Source: Nereocystis luetkeana (lineage: Eukaryota; Sar; Phaeophyceae; Laminariales; Laminariaceae). Taken from it: 64,000 bases of DNA. This document shows, piece by piece, positions 1 through 11,100 of this stretch (positions are counted from its first letter, which is position 1; every line of letters starts with the position of its first letter). The notes under the pieces were generated by a model that saw only the letters and a program-made list of their open reading frames with translations, had not been told where the DNA came from and did not search any database. The stretch lies in the NCBI GenBank assembly GCA_031213475.1, contig JARUPZ010000010.1:2175001-2239000 (forward strand), given 5' to 3'. The position numbers and the translations under genes were made by a program.

Positions 1-144
1 TCACCTATCAACTAACCTAATCTACCAACGCATCAACACACGCACCAACAAATCAACCAACCAAGCTGTCAACAACGCAACATACCAACTAGCAAATCAA
101 TCAACCATCTAACTAGGCGACCAACCAACCGCGCCCATCCTCAG
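1..144 (+). other. 3' part of an intron (probable ATG1/ULK gene)
   Basis: This stretch is rich in A and C, with many CCAAC-like words and no recognisable coding frame. It ends in a plausible acceptor, CCATCCTCAG at 135-144, directly before the first coding exon of the gene that follows. A second A/C-rich tract of similar style precedes the acceptor of RPN1 exon 7 near 26100-26210, so such tracts seem to be ordinary intron material here. Confidence 0.5.
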
Positions 145-932
145 ACGACCGAGCCAAGCCACCGCTCTGCAACGATGACGACGACGACGAGCCGTGGTTC
201 CTCACCTCCGGCCTTCGAGCTCCCACCCCCGACAGCATCTTCAGCCACGGCAGCGGCGGCGGCAGCGGCGGCGGCGGCGGCGGCGACATCGGTCCCCAGG
301 GGCGCGGGGACGCCGAGGCAGCTGCATGCTGCGACAGCCACCGTCTCTTCGGGGAAGCGCTGGTGCTATACCTCAAGAGCCTGTCCATGGCTAAGGAGGC
401 CATCGTCTGGGGGAACCAGGCGCTGGAGTCTTTGCCCACGGTCTCCACCCGCCACCAGCCGCAGCCCCCGCCCCCGCCCCCCTCTTTGTCCTCCCCCGAA
501 TCGCCGCATCTTCGCAGCCCCCATCCGGGAGGCGGTGGTGGTGGCGGCGGTAGCGGCGGTGGTGGTGGCGGCGGGATGGCTCCTGACGAAAGCCCCAGCA
601 GACAGCGTCAGCATTCGTACCCGCAACACCGCCAGGGACAGTGGGGCGGGGGCTCGTTGAGGGGGGACACGGCGGCGGCGGCGGCGGCGGCGGCGCATCC
701 GCCGCCGCCGTCACGGGGGAGAGCTAGGTCGGGGTCGGAAGGCTGCTTCTCCCCCCCCCTCGCCAGCGCGGCCCCCGCGGCTTCCTCTTCTTCGTCGTCG
801 TCTGAGGCGTCGTCGGAAGCGCAGGTGTCGGCGTGGGGGAAGTCGCTCCTAAGGTGGCTGACTGGGCAATTCTCGACCGTGCTGAGGAGGGCTGAGCGGT
901 GCAGGACCGAGCTGCGCGGCTCGGCGGCAACT

Positions 933-970
<38 letters not shown>

Positions 971-3162
971 CGCGGCCGCGGAGGCCACGGCGGCTACAGA
1001 GGTGGTTTTGACGCCGGGTGGGGACGGGTACGCTCCGAGCGCTCGCGGGGCTAGTACTATTCGCGCTGGTGCTAGTGCTGGTGGCGCTGGCGCTGGCGCT
1101 GCCGATGCCTGGCCCAGAGCTTCCCCCGCGACTCGGGCTACGGGATCCTCCTCCTCGTCGTCCCGTTCGCCGATAACGGGTGATATTTCTGCCGGCAGCG
1201 GCAGCGGCAGCGGCAGCGGCAGCAGCGGCAGCGGCGGTGGCGGTGCGAGGCTGGCGCGAGGGGGGCACGGGGCGGCGCCCGGGGCGGTGGCTGTGTCGGC
1301 GCGGGACATTGTGGTGAGGGCGGCGCTGGCGCAGGCCAAGGAGTCCGCGGCGAGCGAGGTGCTCGGCATGTGGGGGCCTGCCCGCAAGGGATACGAGAAG
1401 GTGGGTAGAGTTTCGTTTCGTTTCGTTTCGTTTTTTTTTTTTTCGTCGTTTTTGTTTGGTTGAGGTCGGGCCACAAAAAAGTGGGGGATTTGTTTATTAG
1501 TTTATGTATTCGCTTGGGGTCGACGGTTTGCTCGGGGGTAAGACGTGATTGGTTGATGTTTTTTTTTTGGGGGGGGGGGGGGCGGAAGACGTGATTTGGC
1601 TAATTGGCTAATTGTTTCGTTTATTTTGAATTTGAGGCCTACGGAACTTTTGGGATGAGGCCGGAGACCTTTGTTGTTTGTTTGTTTTTTTGTTCGGGGT
1701 GGACGGTTTTGGTGGGGAGAAATGGACGGCTGTGATTGGTGCGCTCTCCGTTTTTTGTGGTACTTGGTGTTCGATGTCTGGTGGGTGTTGGCGATTTTTT
1801 TCTCGGTGTTCTGTGTCCGTGCCAGAGGCAGGTCGGTGAACGGTATTCGAGTCCACTGCAAACCGAGCTAGACATGTGACGTGTTAGGTGAAGCCTGTAA
1901 CCCTCGCCTCGTGCTCCGTCCCGGCATTGTAGTGATGCGAGGGTCTCTGGCCATGTGGCCACGGCCATGCATGACATATGTACCCCCCCCCCCCCCCCCC
2001 CCCCCGCTGTCCCTGATTCTGCCAGGCCGCTCTCCTCCTCGAGACCCTTCTTCTAGACGCGCTGGTGGCGATGCCGGAAGCAAAGGCCGCCCTTAATCGC
2101 AGCAGCGGCGGTGGCGGTGGCGCGGGGCAGTCGGGCGCCTTCTCGCCGGGCCGCGGGCAAGCCGTCGCCCCCGGGGAGTCGATGATCGGGGCGGGCGTGA
2201 GGGGGGGTATTCTGACCGAGGCTGATCAGCGGATTCTTCAGGTTCGTAGGGAGTTATATATAGTACCTCGTTCGTTTTTCGTAGGTAAAATTAACTTGCG
2301 TGTGCGGACGAGCGGGTGGGCGGGAGGGCGCGGCTCTAAGCTGAGACGACCAGGTCTCCCCTCCCGCAACTCCTCCCCCCTAGCCCTTGTCCTCCTCCTC
2401 CTCCTCCTCCTCTTCCTCATCTCCCCCCTCCCTCCCTCATTGAACTCCCCCCTCACAAAGCGCTTATTGGTATAATGCATCTCCCCCTTCGTGCGACTCG
2501 CCCGACACCTCTCGGCCCTTCCCGCTCGGTGCAAGCAGTGTCTGCCTGGTCGGTGAAAACCCGACATGCTCCGTCCCGGCATTGTATGGATGCGAGGGTC
2601 TATGGTCATACGGCTACGGCCATGCATGCCATGAGTACCCCCCCCCGCCCTCCCTCGCCATGGTTTTCGTAAAATCACGGCTGTCTCGCTGTCTTTGTCA
2701 CCAATTTCACACCCGGCTGGTTGGACGTTCTCTCTGGATGTGCCGCGCGGTTTTCGTCTGACCCCCCACCCTCCTCCCGCCCTTTGATATGTGATTTGTA
2801 TCACTTGCTTTGAGCAGAGCTACATGACTAAGTTTGCGCGCCGCGCGGTGGAGGTGGCCGGGATAGAGAAAACAGAGGCACGGGCAGCCGCGGCAGCAGT
2901 AGCAGCAGCAGCACTGGCAGCAGCAGCATCGTCGGCGATGGCTCCGGAGGCGGCAGAAGCAGCAGCAGTGGCAGCAGCAGCAGCAGCAGCAGCAGATGCC
3001 GCCACCGCCGCGACGGCTGCGCCTCCTACGGCTCACCACGTAGGCGCGGTGTCGGCGGCGGGAGAGGGGCAGTCGGGCGTAGAGGAATACACCAGCCAAG
3101 GCCAGATGCTAGCAGACGTGGAGAGGGATAGGGTGCAAGTAGGGGCTAGCGATGCAATCTAG
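145..3162 (+). CDS. ATG1: Probable ATG1/ULK autophagy-initiating kinase, C-terminal three exons (5' end outside window)
   Basis: Exons are 145-1404, 2057-2241 and 2818-3162 (stop TAG 3160-3162). The donor after 1404 is GTAGAG, and phases agree at both junctions. The first exon begins with an acidic DDDDEPWF stretch, then carries EALVLYLKSLSMAKEAI and, after a long insert, WGKSLLRWLTGQF and CRTEL. Next come VVRAALAQAKESAASEVLG...GYEKVDALV, and the last exon boundary gives LTEADQRILQSYMTKFARR. This order of short helices matches the C-terminal EAT/MIT-like region of ATG1/ULK kinases, which binds ATG13 and early autophagosomal membranes. The kinase domain must lie upstream of the window. The helices are separated by extended Gly, Ala, Ser, Pro and Arg runs made of GGC/GCG repeats, so the region is much longer than usual. 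Both introns contain poly(C)-tailed retroposons in sense orientation. The family assignment is inference from remembered motif order; the exon structure is better supported than the name. Confidence 0.55.
1880..2005 (+). mobile_element. SINE-like retroposon with poly(C) tail, copy S1
   Basis: A diverged copy in the intron between the first two ATG1 exons. It carries the family core (CCGTCCCGGCATTGTA, then GATGCGAGGGTCT, then CGGCCATGCATGACAT) and ends in 23 C residues at 1983-2005, 51 nt before the acceptor of the exon at 2057. A TTCGAGTCC segment just upstream (about 1840) resembles a pol III box B, but the spacing to any box A is too short to call it a promoter. Confidence 0.6.
2539..2646 (+). 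mobile_element. SINE-like retroposon with poly(C) tail, copy S2
   Basis: The most complete plus-strand copy. It starts TGTCTGCCTGGTCGGTG, continues through CCGTCCCGGCATTG and GGATGCGAGGGTC, and forms a short hairpin with arms ATGGTC and GGCCAT before ATGAGTAC and the C run. It lies in the last ATG1 intron, in sense orientation. Confidence 0.7.
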
Positions 3163-3217
3163 CGGGCGAAATGTCGCAACGGTGCGGTGGGTAAGGCCTA
3201 TGCTCTGGGGTACATAC

Positions 3218-3540
3218 CCGGGTACCGAACCTGGTTGTTTTGGTCGTACTCGGGTGTGTACTCGAGTGCCAAACCTGGTTGTTTTGGTCATACTCGGGTG
3301 TGTACTCGAGTGCCAAACCCGATTGTTTTGGTCATACTCGGGTGTTCACTCGAGTGCCAAACCCAATTGTTTTGGTCATACTCGGGTATGTTCTCGAGTG
3401 TCAAACCTGGTTGTTTTGGTCATACTCGGGTATACGTACGCGAGTGCCAAACCTGGTTGTTTTGGTCATACTCGGGTATACGTACGCGAGTGCCAAACCT
3501 GGTTGTTTTAGTCATACTCGGGTATATACCCGGGTGCCTT
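3218..3540. repeat. Tandem array of about seven 44-46 bp units
   Basis: Each unit has the plan CCTGGTTGTTTTGGTCATAC, then TCGGGTGTGTACTCGAGTGC, then CAAAC. Early units carry GTGTACTCGAG and later ones carry ATACGTACGCGAG. Because the sequence contains no stop triplets, all three plus frames stay open, giving spurious proteins. A related CCCGGGTA/GTACCCGGG region without the array occurs at 25290-25360. Confidence 0.85.
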
Positions 3541-5243
3541 GAGAGTGTTCACGTGTTTACCCTACTTAGCACACCTTTGATATTGAACACCTCGGATGGA
3601 TAATCTATTCCTACTCAATGGCCTATGTATTTCAGGGCAGAGGTGTCCCTGGTCTGTAATGGTCTAGGTAGTGTTGCCAGGTGGAATTCGTGTACTCTTG
3701 CAGGACCCAGCACACATTTCCTGGGTGGGATCTATCTGTACTGTACAGATCTTGCAGAACATCGCTTGACGGCAGGTGAGAATCTAGATGATTTAGATCG
3801 TGATATGTCTGAGTGGTGAAATACTGCCCTGTCGTGCCCTTATCCCCGGATGTTTTGATGGCAGGACCAGGGGGTTTTGGTCGGTTTGGCTTACCCTGTT
3901 CTGGCATGCCGCCGTACGCTCGGAGCAGTTGGTGTACTTATGATACATACCTCGTGCGTGAGCTGCATGCGTTTTTTAGGAGGAAACAAGTGTTGAGGGC
4001 GGTTGGTGTGCCTCGTGAAATCTCGCTCTGTAATAGGAGGGTGAATTTTCGTTCGATGATAGGAGGGCTGAGACATAGTTTGGTGACAGCTGTGGTGGTT
4101 CGCTTACTGCCCGGCATTGGAGCACGATAAAAGCCCATTGGTTGGCGGCGTGTGTGCAGGACAGGGGAGGGGGGACGGGAGATGAAAGAGGGTGTGCCGT
4201 TGTGACCGAAAATATAAGATCCACTGGGGTACCAACATGAATGTATATTAATGCCGAAAGGTCGTTACATTTTCGGCCAGAGTGGTTTGTCCTGGGCGTC
4301 GCCCTCGCCAGGTGTCCATAGTAAATAAACGCGCGATATTCCGAGCAGGAAATGGGTTGGACGCTTGGAGGCTAGGTGGTGTACCTGGAGATGGGTGATC
4401 CAAACGTTGGGATGCCCGGGTTTCGATACATGAAAATGTTCGGGGGGTAGGCGATCGTTTTCATCCCCCACCACACCCCCCCCCCCCCCGCTGCTCCCCC
4501 ACGCCCAGTAACACCAAGTGAAAAGTTGCGGGACCGTAAAGTATCAGGCGGTATGATGATTTGAGGCGAGGGCGCGCTCCGCCGTCGACAGGGAGCTTGT
4601 GATTGGTCGAGAGGGAAATTACCCCTCATGTGATTGGCTGTTGGTTGGTTGGTTGGTTGGCTGGTTTGTTGGTTGGTGCCGTGCGAGTGTGTACAGCAGC
4701 GTGACTATTCATACGAGTATCAGCGACGCTTCTTAGGTCGCATGAATAGTATCGAATGGCGAAAACGAAAACAGTGCCGAACGATATAAAAAAAAACAGC
4801 ATCGGGCGACGAAAAATGAAAACAGTAGTGTCGATTGATGAAAATAAAAACACCGAAAATGTTTGTGATTTTGGGGGGGGGGGGAGGATACATAGGAAGC
4901 CCACGATCACGGGCAGGCAGGCAAACATGCTACGCAACACGCGTGCGCTCGGGCTGTTCCCCTTGCCGCGCGATCGCGCCTTGTGCTAGACCCTCAAGTG
5001 TTTCACAAAAAACGAATGAACACACAACGACCCAGTTTTGGTTGTGCTGCTTGTATTGGGTGGCAAGGGGTATGTAGCGAATACACGAAAATGGATGTGT
5101 GTGCCGTGAGCTCGCGTTTTTTTGTGCTCGTTTTGGAAAAATAAAACAACTGGTTACCCGTTTGTGTCGAGAATAAGTTGTTGCCGTTGTGGTGGTGGTG
5201 GTAATGGCGTTTTTAGGCGTAGCAGACGTAACCGGGGCAGGGA

Positions 5244-5290
5244 GGGATTTGAATCACCGTTGTCGGCATGCACGGGCCTCGCTAAACCAT
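5244..5290 (-). repeat. tRNA-like sequence (possible SINE head)
   Basis: On the minus strand TGGTTTAGCGAGG (5290-5278) resembles box A and GATTCAAATCCC (5256-5244 region) resembles box B of tRNA genes. Acceptor-stem pairing is absent, so this is not a functional tRNA gene. A C run at 5409-5424 on the plus strand lies 120 bp away. Confidence 0.35.
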
Positions 5291-5830
5291 GGGCACACGC
5301 TTCCATTGCCTCTGAATGGCCTGCGGGGTGGAACTTAGGGTTTGCACCCGCGGCGATGAGGCGGTTCTTGACGTGGAAGAGCAGTTCTTGCGAACAAAAA
5401 TATACATGTGCCCCCCCCCCCCCCCGCCCCTCATATGGCTGGCGGCTGCGCAGGCTGGGTTTGCCTCATTGTCGAGGCGATTATTGGCGGGGGTGGAGAG
5501 TGTTTTGCGAGCGAGCACCGTAGACGTGACCCCCCGCTCCTCCTAACCTAGCAGGCGGAAGTTTGGAACATCTCGTTTTTTGTGCGAGAGCGGACACCGA
5601 GAGACCGGCATATATTTTTGCTGCTGAGCACACTACTCCACACGTGGGCAAACTGGGGATGGTATGCCGTCCCTTCCCAACGGGGTTACCATCCCCTGCA
5701 TTGAAAACACGCAGAACTTAACCATTAGTTATTCCAGAACGCTATTGCATCTTCACGCTTCACGTTCACCTCCAAAACAGAATTGGGGAGACTGGACGAT
5801 CGAGCGCCCGCCCCCCCAAAGCAAAATTTA

Positions 5831-6112
5831 GGGGGGGGGGTGGGGGCGTACTCGTTTTTGTTGCTTGCCCTGGTCATTTGAGCACTGACCACGCACCCCA
5901 TGGGAGCAAAGATGTCAGGAGACAGCGCTGTTGCAAATTGACAAGCAGTAACTTGGCCATAACATGCCTTAACCCCAACTACTGGTTTTTGGTGTGGAAC
6001 ACTTGGCCCTACACCTCTGACAGCGCACGTTCTGCGTCGCTTGACATGTCTCCTGACATCTCTGCTTTCGAGACGGAGCACCGTTCCCATACTCGTAGTA
6101 GACACCTCAATA
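5831..6112 (-). mobile_element. LINE 3'-end fragment (L4) interrupted by a small inverted-repeat element
   Basis: On the minus strand the fragment reads from a GTGTCTACT segment through GGAACGGTGCTCCGTCTCGA to the family tail GACCAGGG...AACAAAAACGAGTACGC and a C run (G run 5831-5846 on plus). It matches the terminal coding segment of the LINE at 12388-14250. A 162 bp element with terminal inverted repeats is inserted between the CTCGAAAG and GGTGCGTGG parts. Confidence 0.65.
5905..6066. mobile_element. MITE-like element, copy 1 (nested in a LINE fragment)
   Basis: The left end AGCAAAGATGTCAGGAGACA (5905-5924) is an inverted copy of the right end TGTCTCCTGACATCTCTGCT (6047-6066), with one mismatch over 20 bp. 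The 122 bp interior has no coding potential. A second, diverged copy lies at 20576-20741 in an RPN1 intron and shares the interior landmarks GGTTTTTG, GGCC(C/G)TACACCT and GACAGCGC. The size and inverted ends suggest a non-autonomous DNA transposon; no transposase is in the window and the superfamily is unknown. Confidence 0.7.
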
Positions 6113-6670
6113 TAAGGGTGGGGGGGGTGGGGGGGGTCTGAAAATTCCGAGCCCAAGGTAATACGTATGAGGTCCCTGAATTGTTGTCTCCCGCATTGTT
6201 TCTTCGGAGAATATTTGTTTTTCCTGATGTTTTTCTTATCCCGTTGTTGTAACGCATACCAGGTACACATTTTTTTTCCTCGCGCAGGGGACACCCCCCC
6301 CCTCCCATCCCGCGTGCCCCCTGGCTCCTTTTCGTCCGGGCGATTTCTCTCCCCCTGAGTACAACCGCGCTACTATGACGCCACAGTTAAGCGATCGATA
6401 AACGGCGGCCGCTCGGGTTTAGACTGTTAGCGTCGCGCCATCCGGCTGCTGCAAGGCTCGATCGGTTGACCGTAGGTGGCCCACTTCCGTCGCATCATAT
6501 ATATATATATATTCGTTTTCTCTCTACTGCTTGTAGTGTATATCTCGCCCAGAAATACTCCGAAATAATACTAGGACATGCCTGGTACATCGTACCAGGT
6601 ATCAATTTAGGGTCCAGTGGCAAAGATTGGCAGGGAATTGTCTGGCATGGCCCAGTGATTAAAGCCACTC

Positions 6671-6787
6671 GTAGTATTACAGGGGACCATAGTTAATAGG
6701 ACCTACGGTATACATAAAAACCTATATATTTAACAATTTTCACTAACATTATTTGGTCCTATTAACTAGGGTCCCCCGTAATAGTAC
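6671..6787. repeat. Palindromic element with 33 bp arms
   Basis: The left arm 6671-6703 and the right arm 6755-6787 are inverted copies with about three mismatches, sharing GGGGACC and TAGTTAATAGGACC. The 51 bp loop is AT-rich. It may be a foldback or MITE-type element, or the recent inversion of a short duplication. No second copy was seen. Confidence 0.7.
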
Positions 6788-7134
6788 AGGGGTTAAAATT
6801 GAACACAGAAACTTGTACGTAGCGGATCTTTGGACGGGGGTGGCGAACCCTTAGATCTGTCCCGGCATATGTCGAGATGTTTTTTTTTTAAAATCATCCC
6901 TCTCACTCTCCAGCTCATCTCGCAGGAGGTTTAACCCTCACAGCGTTCTTCTTCTGGCCCAGCCGTGGTCACAGGTGTCGTCCCTTCTCCCCCCCGGCAC
7001 GTGCCTTTGTTGTTATCGCGCATAGGGTTCAGCATTCCCACTGCTCGTCGATTTTCATCGAATGTAGCTATCTCACGTTTTCGCGCTTTCCGCTAATCAC
7101 TTCGTATGAAATAAAAAGTCCTTACGAGTTCGTA

Positions 7135-7214
7135 TGCACTCGATGAGACTTGAACCCACGCATTTGCTGACCTTAGTAGGGACGCGGACCACCGACCCAG
7201 CCACCGGGAACGCC
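7135..7214 (-). repeat. tRNA-like sequence beside SINE copy S3
   Basis: The minus strand contains TGGCTGGGTCGG, a good box A match, and GGTTCAAGTCTC, a near box B match, about 45 nt apart. The acceptor ends do not pair, so it is probably a tRNA-derived retroposon head. It abuts SINE fragment S3, which is in the opposite orientation. Confidence 0.4.
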
Positions 7215-7266
7215 GGCATGGCCATACGAATACGGCCGTGCATGACATGAGTACCCCCCCCCCCCC
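7215..7266 (+). mobile_element. SINE-like retroposon, 5'-truncated copy S3
   Basis: Only the 3' end of the family is present: GGCCATACGAATACGGCCGT, GCATGACATGAGTAC and a 14-base C run. It is followed directly by a GTT microsatellite. Confidence 0.65.
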
Positions 7267-7269
7267 GGC

Positions 7270-7278
7270 TGTTGTTGC

Positions 7279-7338
<60 letters not shown>
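7270..7338. repeat. (GTT)n microsatellite
   Basis: About 22 GTT triplets with one GCT interruption follow the poly(C) tail of SINE copy S3. The stretch is open in several frames as poly-Leu, poly-Val or poly-Asn, but nothing supports coding. Confidence 0.9.
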
Positions 7339-8127
7339 GTCCCTCTGCGCTGATGGTCGCCTTAACTTTGTGCGTTCTTCTGCGCCGAGCTTCCTGCGGT
7401 TCGACTTCCTCTTCTTCCCGCCCACCCACACACATGAGAGGCGGCCCCGTAGAGGTCTAGTTGACGCCCTATACGGGCGTCATTGAACGACACTCGAGGC
7501 GTTCCACGATAGAGGTTCCCCCTGAATTTTCTGAGGCTCCTTCCTCACTTGAGGAGGTCCATACCTCACCCGTAAACCGACTTCAGCAAAAATCAAATTG
7601 CATCGCGGCGAATAATCCCATGGCCCAAGTCCACAAAAACGTTTTTTCTCGAAATCAAGATTGACATTCCGACGTTATGGGGGGTAAAGGAACTCCGTCT
7701 TGCGGAAACAAAATGGCGGAAATGTGTTACCTCTACCATAGAACGGGTCACTCGCAAGAAGGAACGACGCGGCACTCGCAAGCGATCAGCAGTGTTTTTT
7801 GTTGTTTTCTGTTACGTAGACGGTGGAACTTGCGACACCTTTCTGAGCCACAACCTTCCACCCGCACGGCGGGCGTCACGCCATAAGTACATTAAGACGA
7901 GCCCACCGCGCCCATCGCCGCTGTGGAGCCTTTCCCCCCGCCCCTCCCCACCCACCAAAATTCGCACGCTCCAAAATCTAGCCAACAAAAAATAATGCAA
8001 CTGCGCACGCATTACGCGTCCTCACGCATGCGCATGCTCAAACTCGTGCTCAAGCTTAAGAGAGCAGGCGGTGCGAGCGGCGGCGGGGAGGGGGTGGGGG
8101 GGGGGGGGGGTCACAGTAGTCCACAGT

Positions 8128-11100
8128 TTACAACTTTTGAGGCTCCACCCCGAAGAGCTCCTTGACGAACTCGTACGATCCAAACTGGACGGCTCCGCTC
8201 AAGACCGCCCGGGCCACTCGAGGGGTAGTGCCTGCCCAAAGCGCCGCCAAGCCTTCCTCGCGCGAAATGGTCTTCAGGGCGCCCAGGACACCTCCTGCAG
8301 AGCGGGTGCGCCAGCATTGGGGGGGGGGGCGGGGGGGGAGGGGGGGATACTCATTATCGTGCATGGCCGTAGTCGTATGACCATAGACCCTCGCATCCCT
8401 ACAAAGCTGGGACAGAGCACGTCGGGTTTTCACCGACCAGGCAGACATAGGCGGGGGGGGGGGGGGGGGGGGGGGTGAATTCATTGTCTTGCATGGCCGT
8501 AGTCGTATGACTGTCGCGTCCCTACAATGCCGGGACGGGGACAGGGACGGGGTGGGGGGGGGGGGGGGGGGGTCGTACTCATTAGTTGCTCTCTTTAGTA
8601 AGTTGCTCACTGACTCCGAATCTCATTGGAGACGGAGAACCGTTCCTATTCCTAGTAGAGACACCGCCAACCTTTGGGCGCTCAGCGCGTTTTTTCGCCC
8701 ATATATTACATACACTAGTAGAAATGTTTTGCTCATCTTATCCTCTTCTTGTGTCGTGGTCTGTGGCCACCATCTGTCTCCACGGAAGGTGGCAAGGGGC
8801 ACTGACGGCATGTAAGTTACCCATGGAAGAATACTTTTGACTTGCCTCTCTTCTACGGGCACATCTAAACCTTGCGACACTGCGGGTCTATGGCGGCCTT
8901 TCATTATGAGGGGCGACCTATCAATGCCACTGGCCATTAATCAAGCCGTGAAACTCACGCGGCATCTCCACTTTTCGAGCGGCAAAGAAATTGGGCCCTG
9001 AGAACAACAGGATAACAGGCATCAAAACCACAACGCTGCAAGAGGTGACCCACGGCGACAATCGACCTGCACCCCCCCCCTTAAAGGGGCCCATCACACT
9101 ATTTCACTTTTATGATATACTCCCAAGGAAGCTTGCGCGCCATTTTCATCCATGGGAGTTAGTGGAAGCTTCCATGGAAGTAATTCACTTCCATATAGAT
9201 GTAACTATTTTTACCACTTCCATGGAGATACGGTTCCACGGAAGTTCGGCAAGCTTCCTTGGAAGTACATGCAAACTTCCACAGTCATACGACAACACGG
9301 CCATGCGTGACATCGAGTCCCTCCCCCCCCCCTCACACTAACATACCCTGCCACCGGTTTGTTTGATCCCCGCGATCACCTTCGTATGCGGCGGCGCCGG
9401 AGCGGTCGTCGGCGGGCGCGGCCATGACCCTCGTGCGGACGACATCCAACGGGGTGGTGAGGGCTTGCGCCGCGAGGCTCGCCCCCGAGCCAAGTACGGC
9501 GGCCTCCACCGTGCTCAGTTTGGCACCGCCTTTGGACCTTTTCGCAGACCTTTTCAAGGCCCCGTACACCTGCGCGGATCGACGGAAGGAAGAAAGGAAG
9601 GGCATGAAGGAAGGACCGGCGAGTGGACGACGCGTGTAGTCTTTTCAAGGGTAGTGGAACACATACAGAGGTGTACCGATTTTGAAGGCCGCCCCGTGCC
9701 GAGCCCACAAACGTGGTCTTATCTCTACTACGGTCTTATCTGTTTACTGCCGAAAACAAGCTCCCATACTAATTTCAGGTATTTGTTTTTTCCACGGAAT
9801 GCGGATTTACCTGGTCTCATATCAACTACGGTTTTATCTTTTACCACCGAAAAAATACTGCCAAGCCAACTCCAGGTAGTTTTTTTCGCGGAATGCCGAT
9901 TTACCCGGTCTCATCTCTTCTATGGCCTTAAACCGGATGCTCTTGAACTAGGTACACCACTGTATATATACATTCTTCGAAGTATATATAAAGTACATAA
10001 GTATCATACTTCCGTGGAGCATTGTTGTGTATTTCCCAACCCGATATTTTGTGAACTCAACATGGTTGACATAAACGTAAGCAGAGGAGTTACGATCGCG
10101 GCGGTAGCCGAACCCCCTCCCACGAGACGTTCGCGTATTTTCAAGGCGAACCGCAGACGGGTGAATTACCCGGGGTGGGACGTTCTGGTGACCGCGTGCG
10201 CATTCTTCGAAAAAAAAAAAAATCCCGCGACCTGCCCTGGGGACGCTCTTGATGCGCGGCGGTCTGTGTACATACAGTACGGGTGGCTGCCGCGCTCAGT
10301 TCGTAGAGGTGATCTGCCATGCGGATGGCGTCGGCTTGTTACATAACTGGGACGGCATTGCTGTTGAGGGTAGGGATTTATGTCACACGCGACGGATGCG
10401 AAGGCTTGGGCTGCCCGAGCCGCTCCTGGTGCGGTCTAAGTAGCACCAACGACTCCCACCCACGCCAGCTATAGACTTGTTCGGCACAAGTCTCGCCCTT
10501 ACCAGGTGGGTCTCTTTGGAACAAGCTCTACATTACCCATTTTATTGTGCTCTCATCGCATTTGTTTGTTTTCTCGTAGCATTTGACTGGTTTGTCCCCA
10601 GAACGGGACTGCAGTTTCTAATCGAGTTGAAACCAGTACTTCTGTTGTAGCGTTTGCCCTGGAACCGCGACCCCCATGGTCGTTGGATACCCGGTACCAA
10701 GCGCTATTTTTCAAAGGGTATTAGCTCACCAAGAACTTGATTGCATCGGTCGGGAAGGCATACGCAATGTTGGAAGAGTACCCCGCGTACAGCCCCCTCA
10801 CGCCCTCGTCGGCCAGGATCGACCTGGCGGACTCAAGGCCGCCCCCGCTCCCGCTCGACAGCCCTGCTTGCGACCTGCGACGGCATACAGCAAAGCCGGG
10901 TCAGCGGAGCAGGGAACAGATCCTGCGCCAATGCTGTACACGAAGTGCCGCATGGTACATTGATCAATTTCAGTTTGTTAAAAATCAGGGGTACAAGCGT
11001 TCGAAGCCGGGGCGGGGAAATGCGGTAGGGACGGGAACGAGAACGGGACGGGAACGGGAAACCGTGCGATATTCCATTCCCGACCACGATTTCCCGACCG

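Larger units (their letters stand above)
3163..8127. other. Convergent intergenic region between ATG1 and the SLC25 carrier gene
   Basis: No coding exon was recognised here. The region holds a 44-46 bp tandem array (3218-3540), a tRNA-like stretch near 5244-5290, a LINE 3' fragment split by a small inverted-repeat element (5831-6112), a long palindrome (6671-6787), a tRNA-like stretch beside a SINE fragment (7135-7266) and a GTT microsatellite. A G run at 8096-8110 lies 18 nt beyond the SLC25 stop codon, in its presumed 3' untranslated region. Stretches 3541-5240, 6125-6660 and 7340-8090 show nothing I can name. Confidence 0.5.

Noticed and set aside
608..1474. 288-codon minus-strand frame opposite the first ATG1 exon
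   Set aside because: Its sequence is the complement of GGC/GCG repeats; the plus frame holds the conserved helices and correct splice phases.
1817..1850. tRNA head of SINE copy S1
   Set aside because: TTCGAGTCC fits box B, but a box A at correct distance is missing and other SINE copies lack this segment.
3218..3540. Possible CRISPR-like array
   Set aside because: Units are contiguous with gradual divergence and no unique spacers, and the genome is eukaryotic.
9363..10346. 327-codon plus-strand frame
   Set aside because: It lies opposite SLC25 exon 5 and across a 96 bp tandem repeat; no family features.
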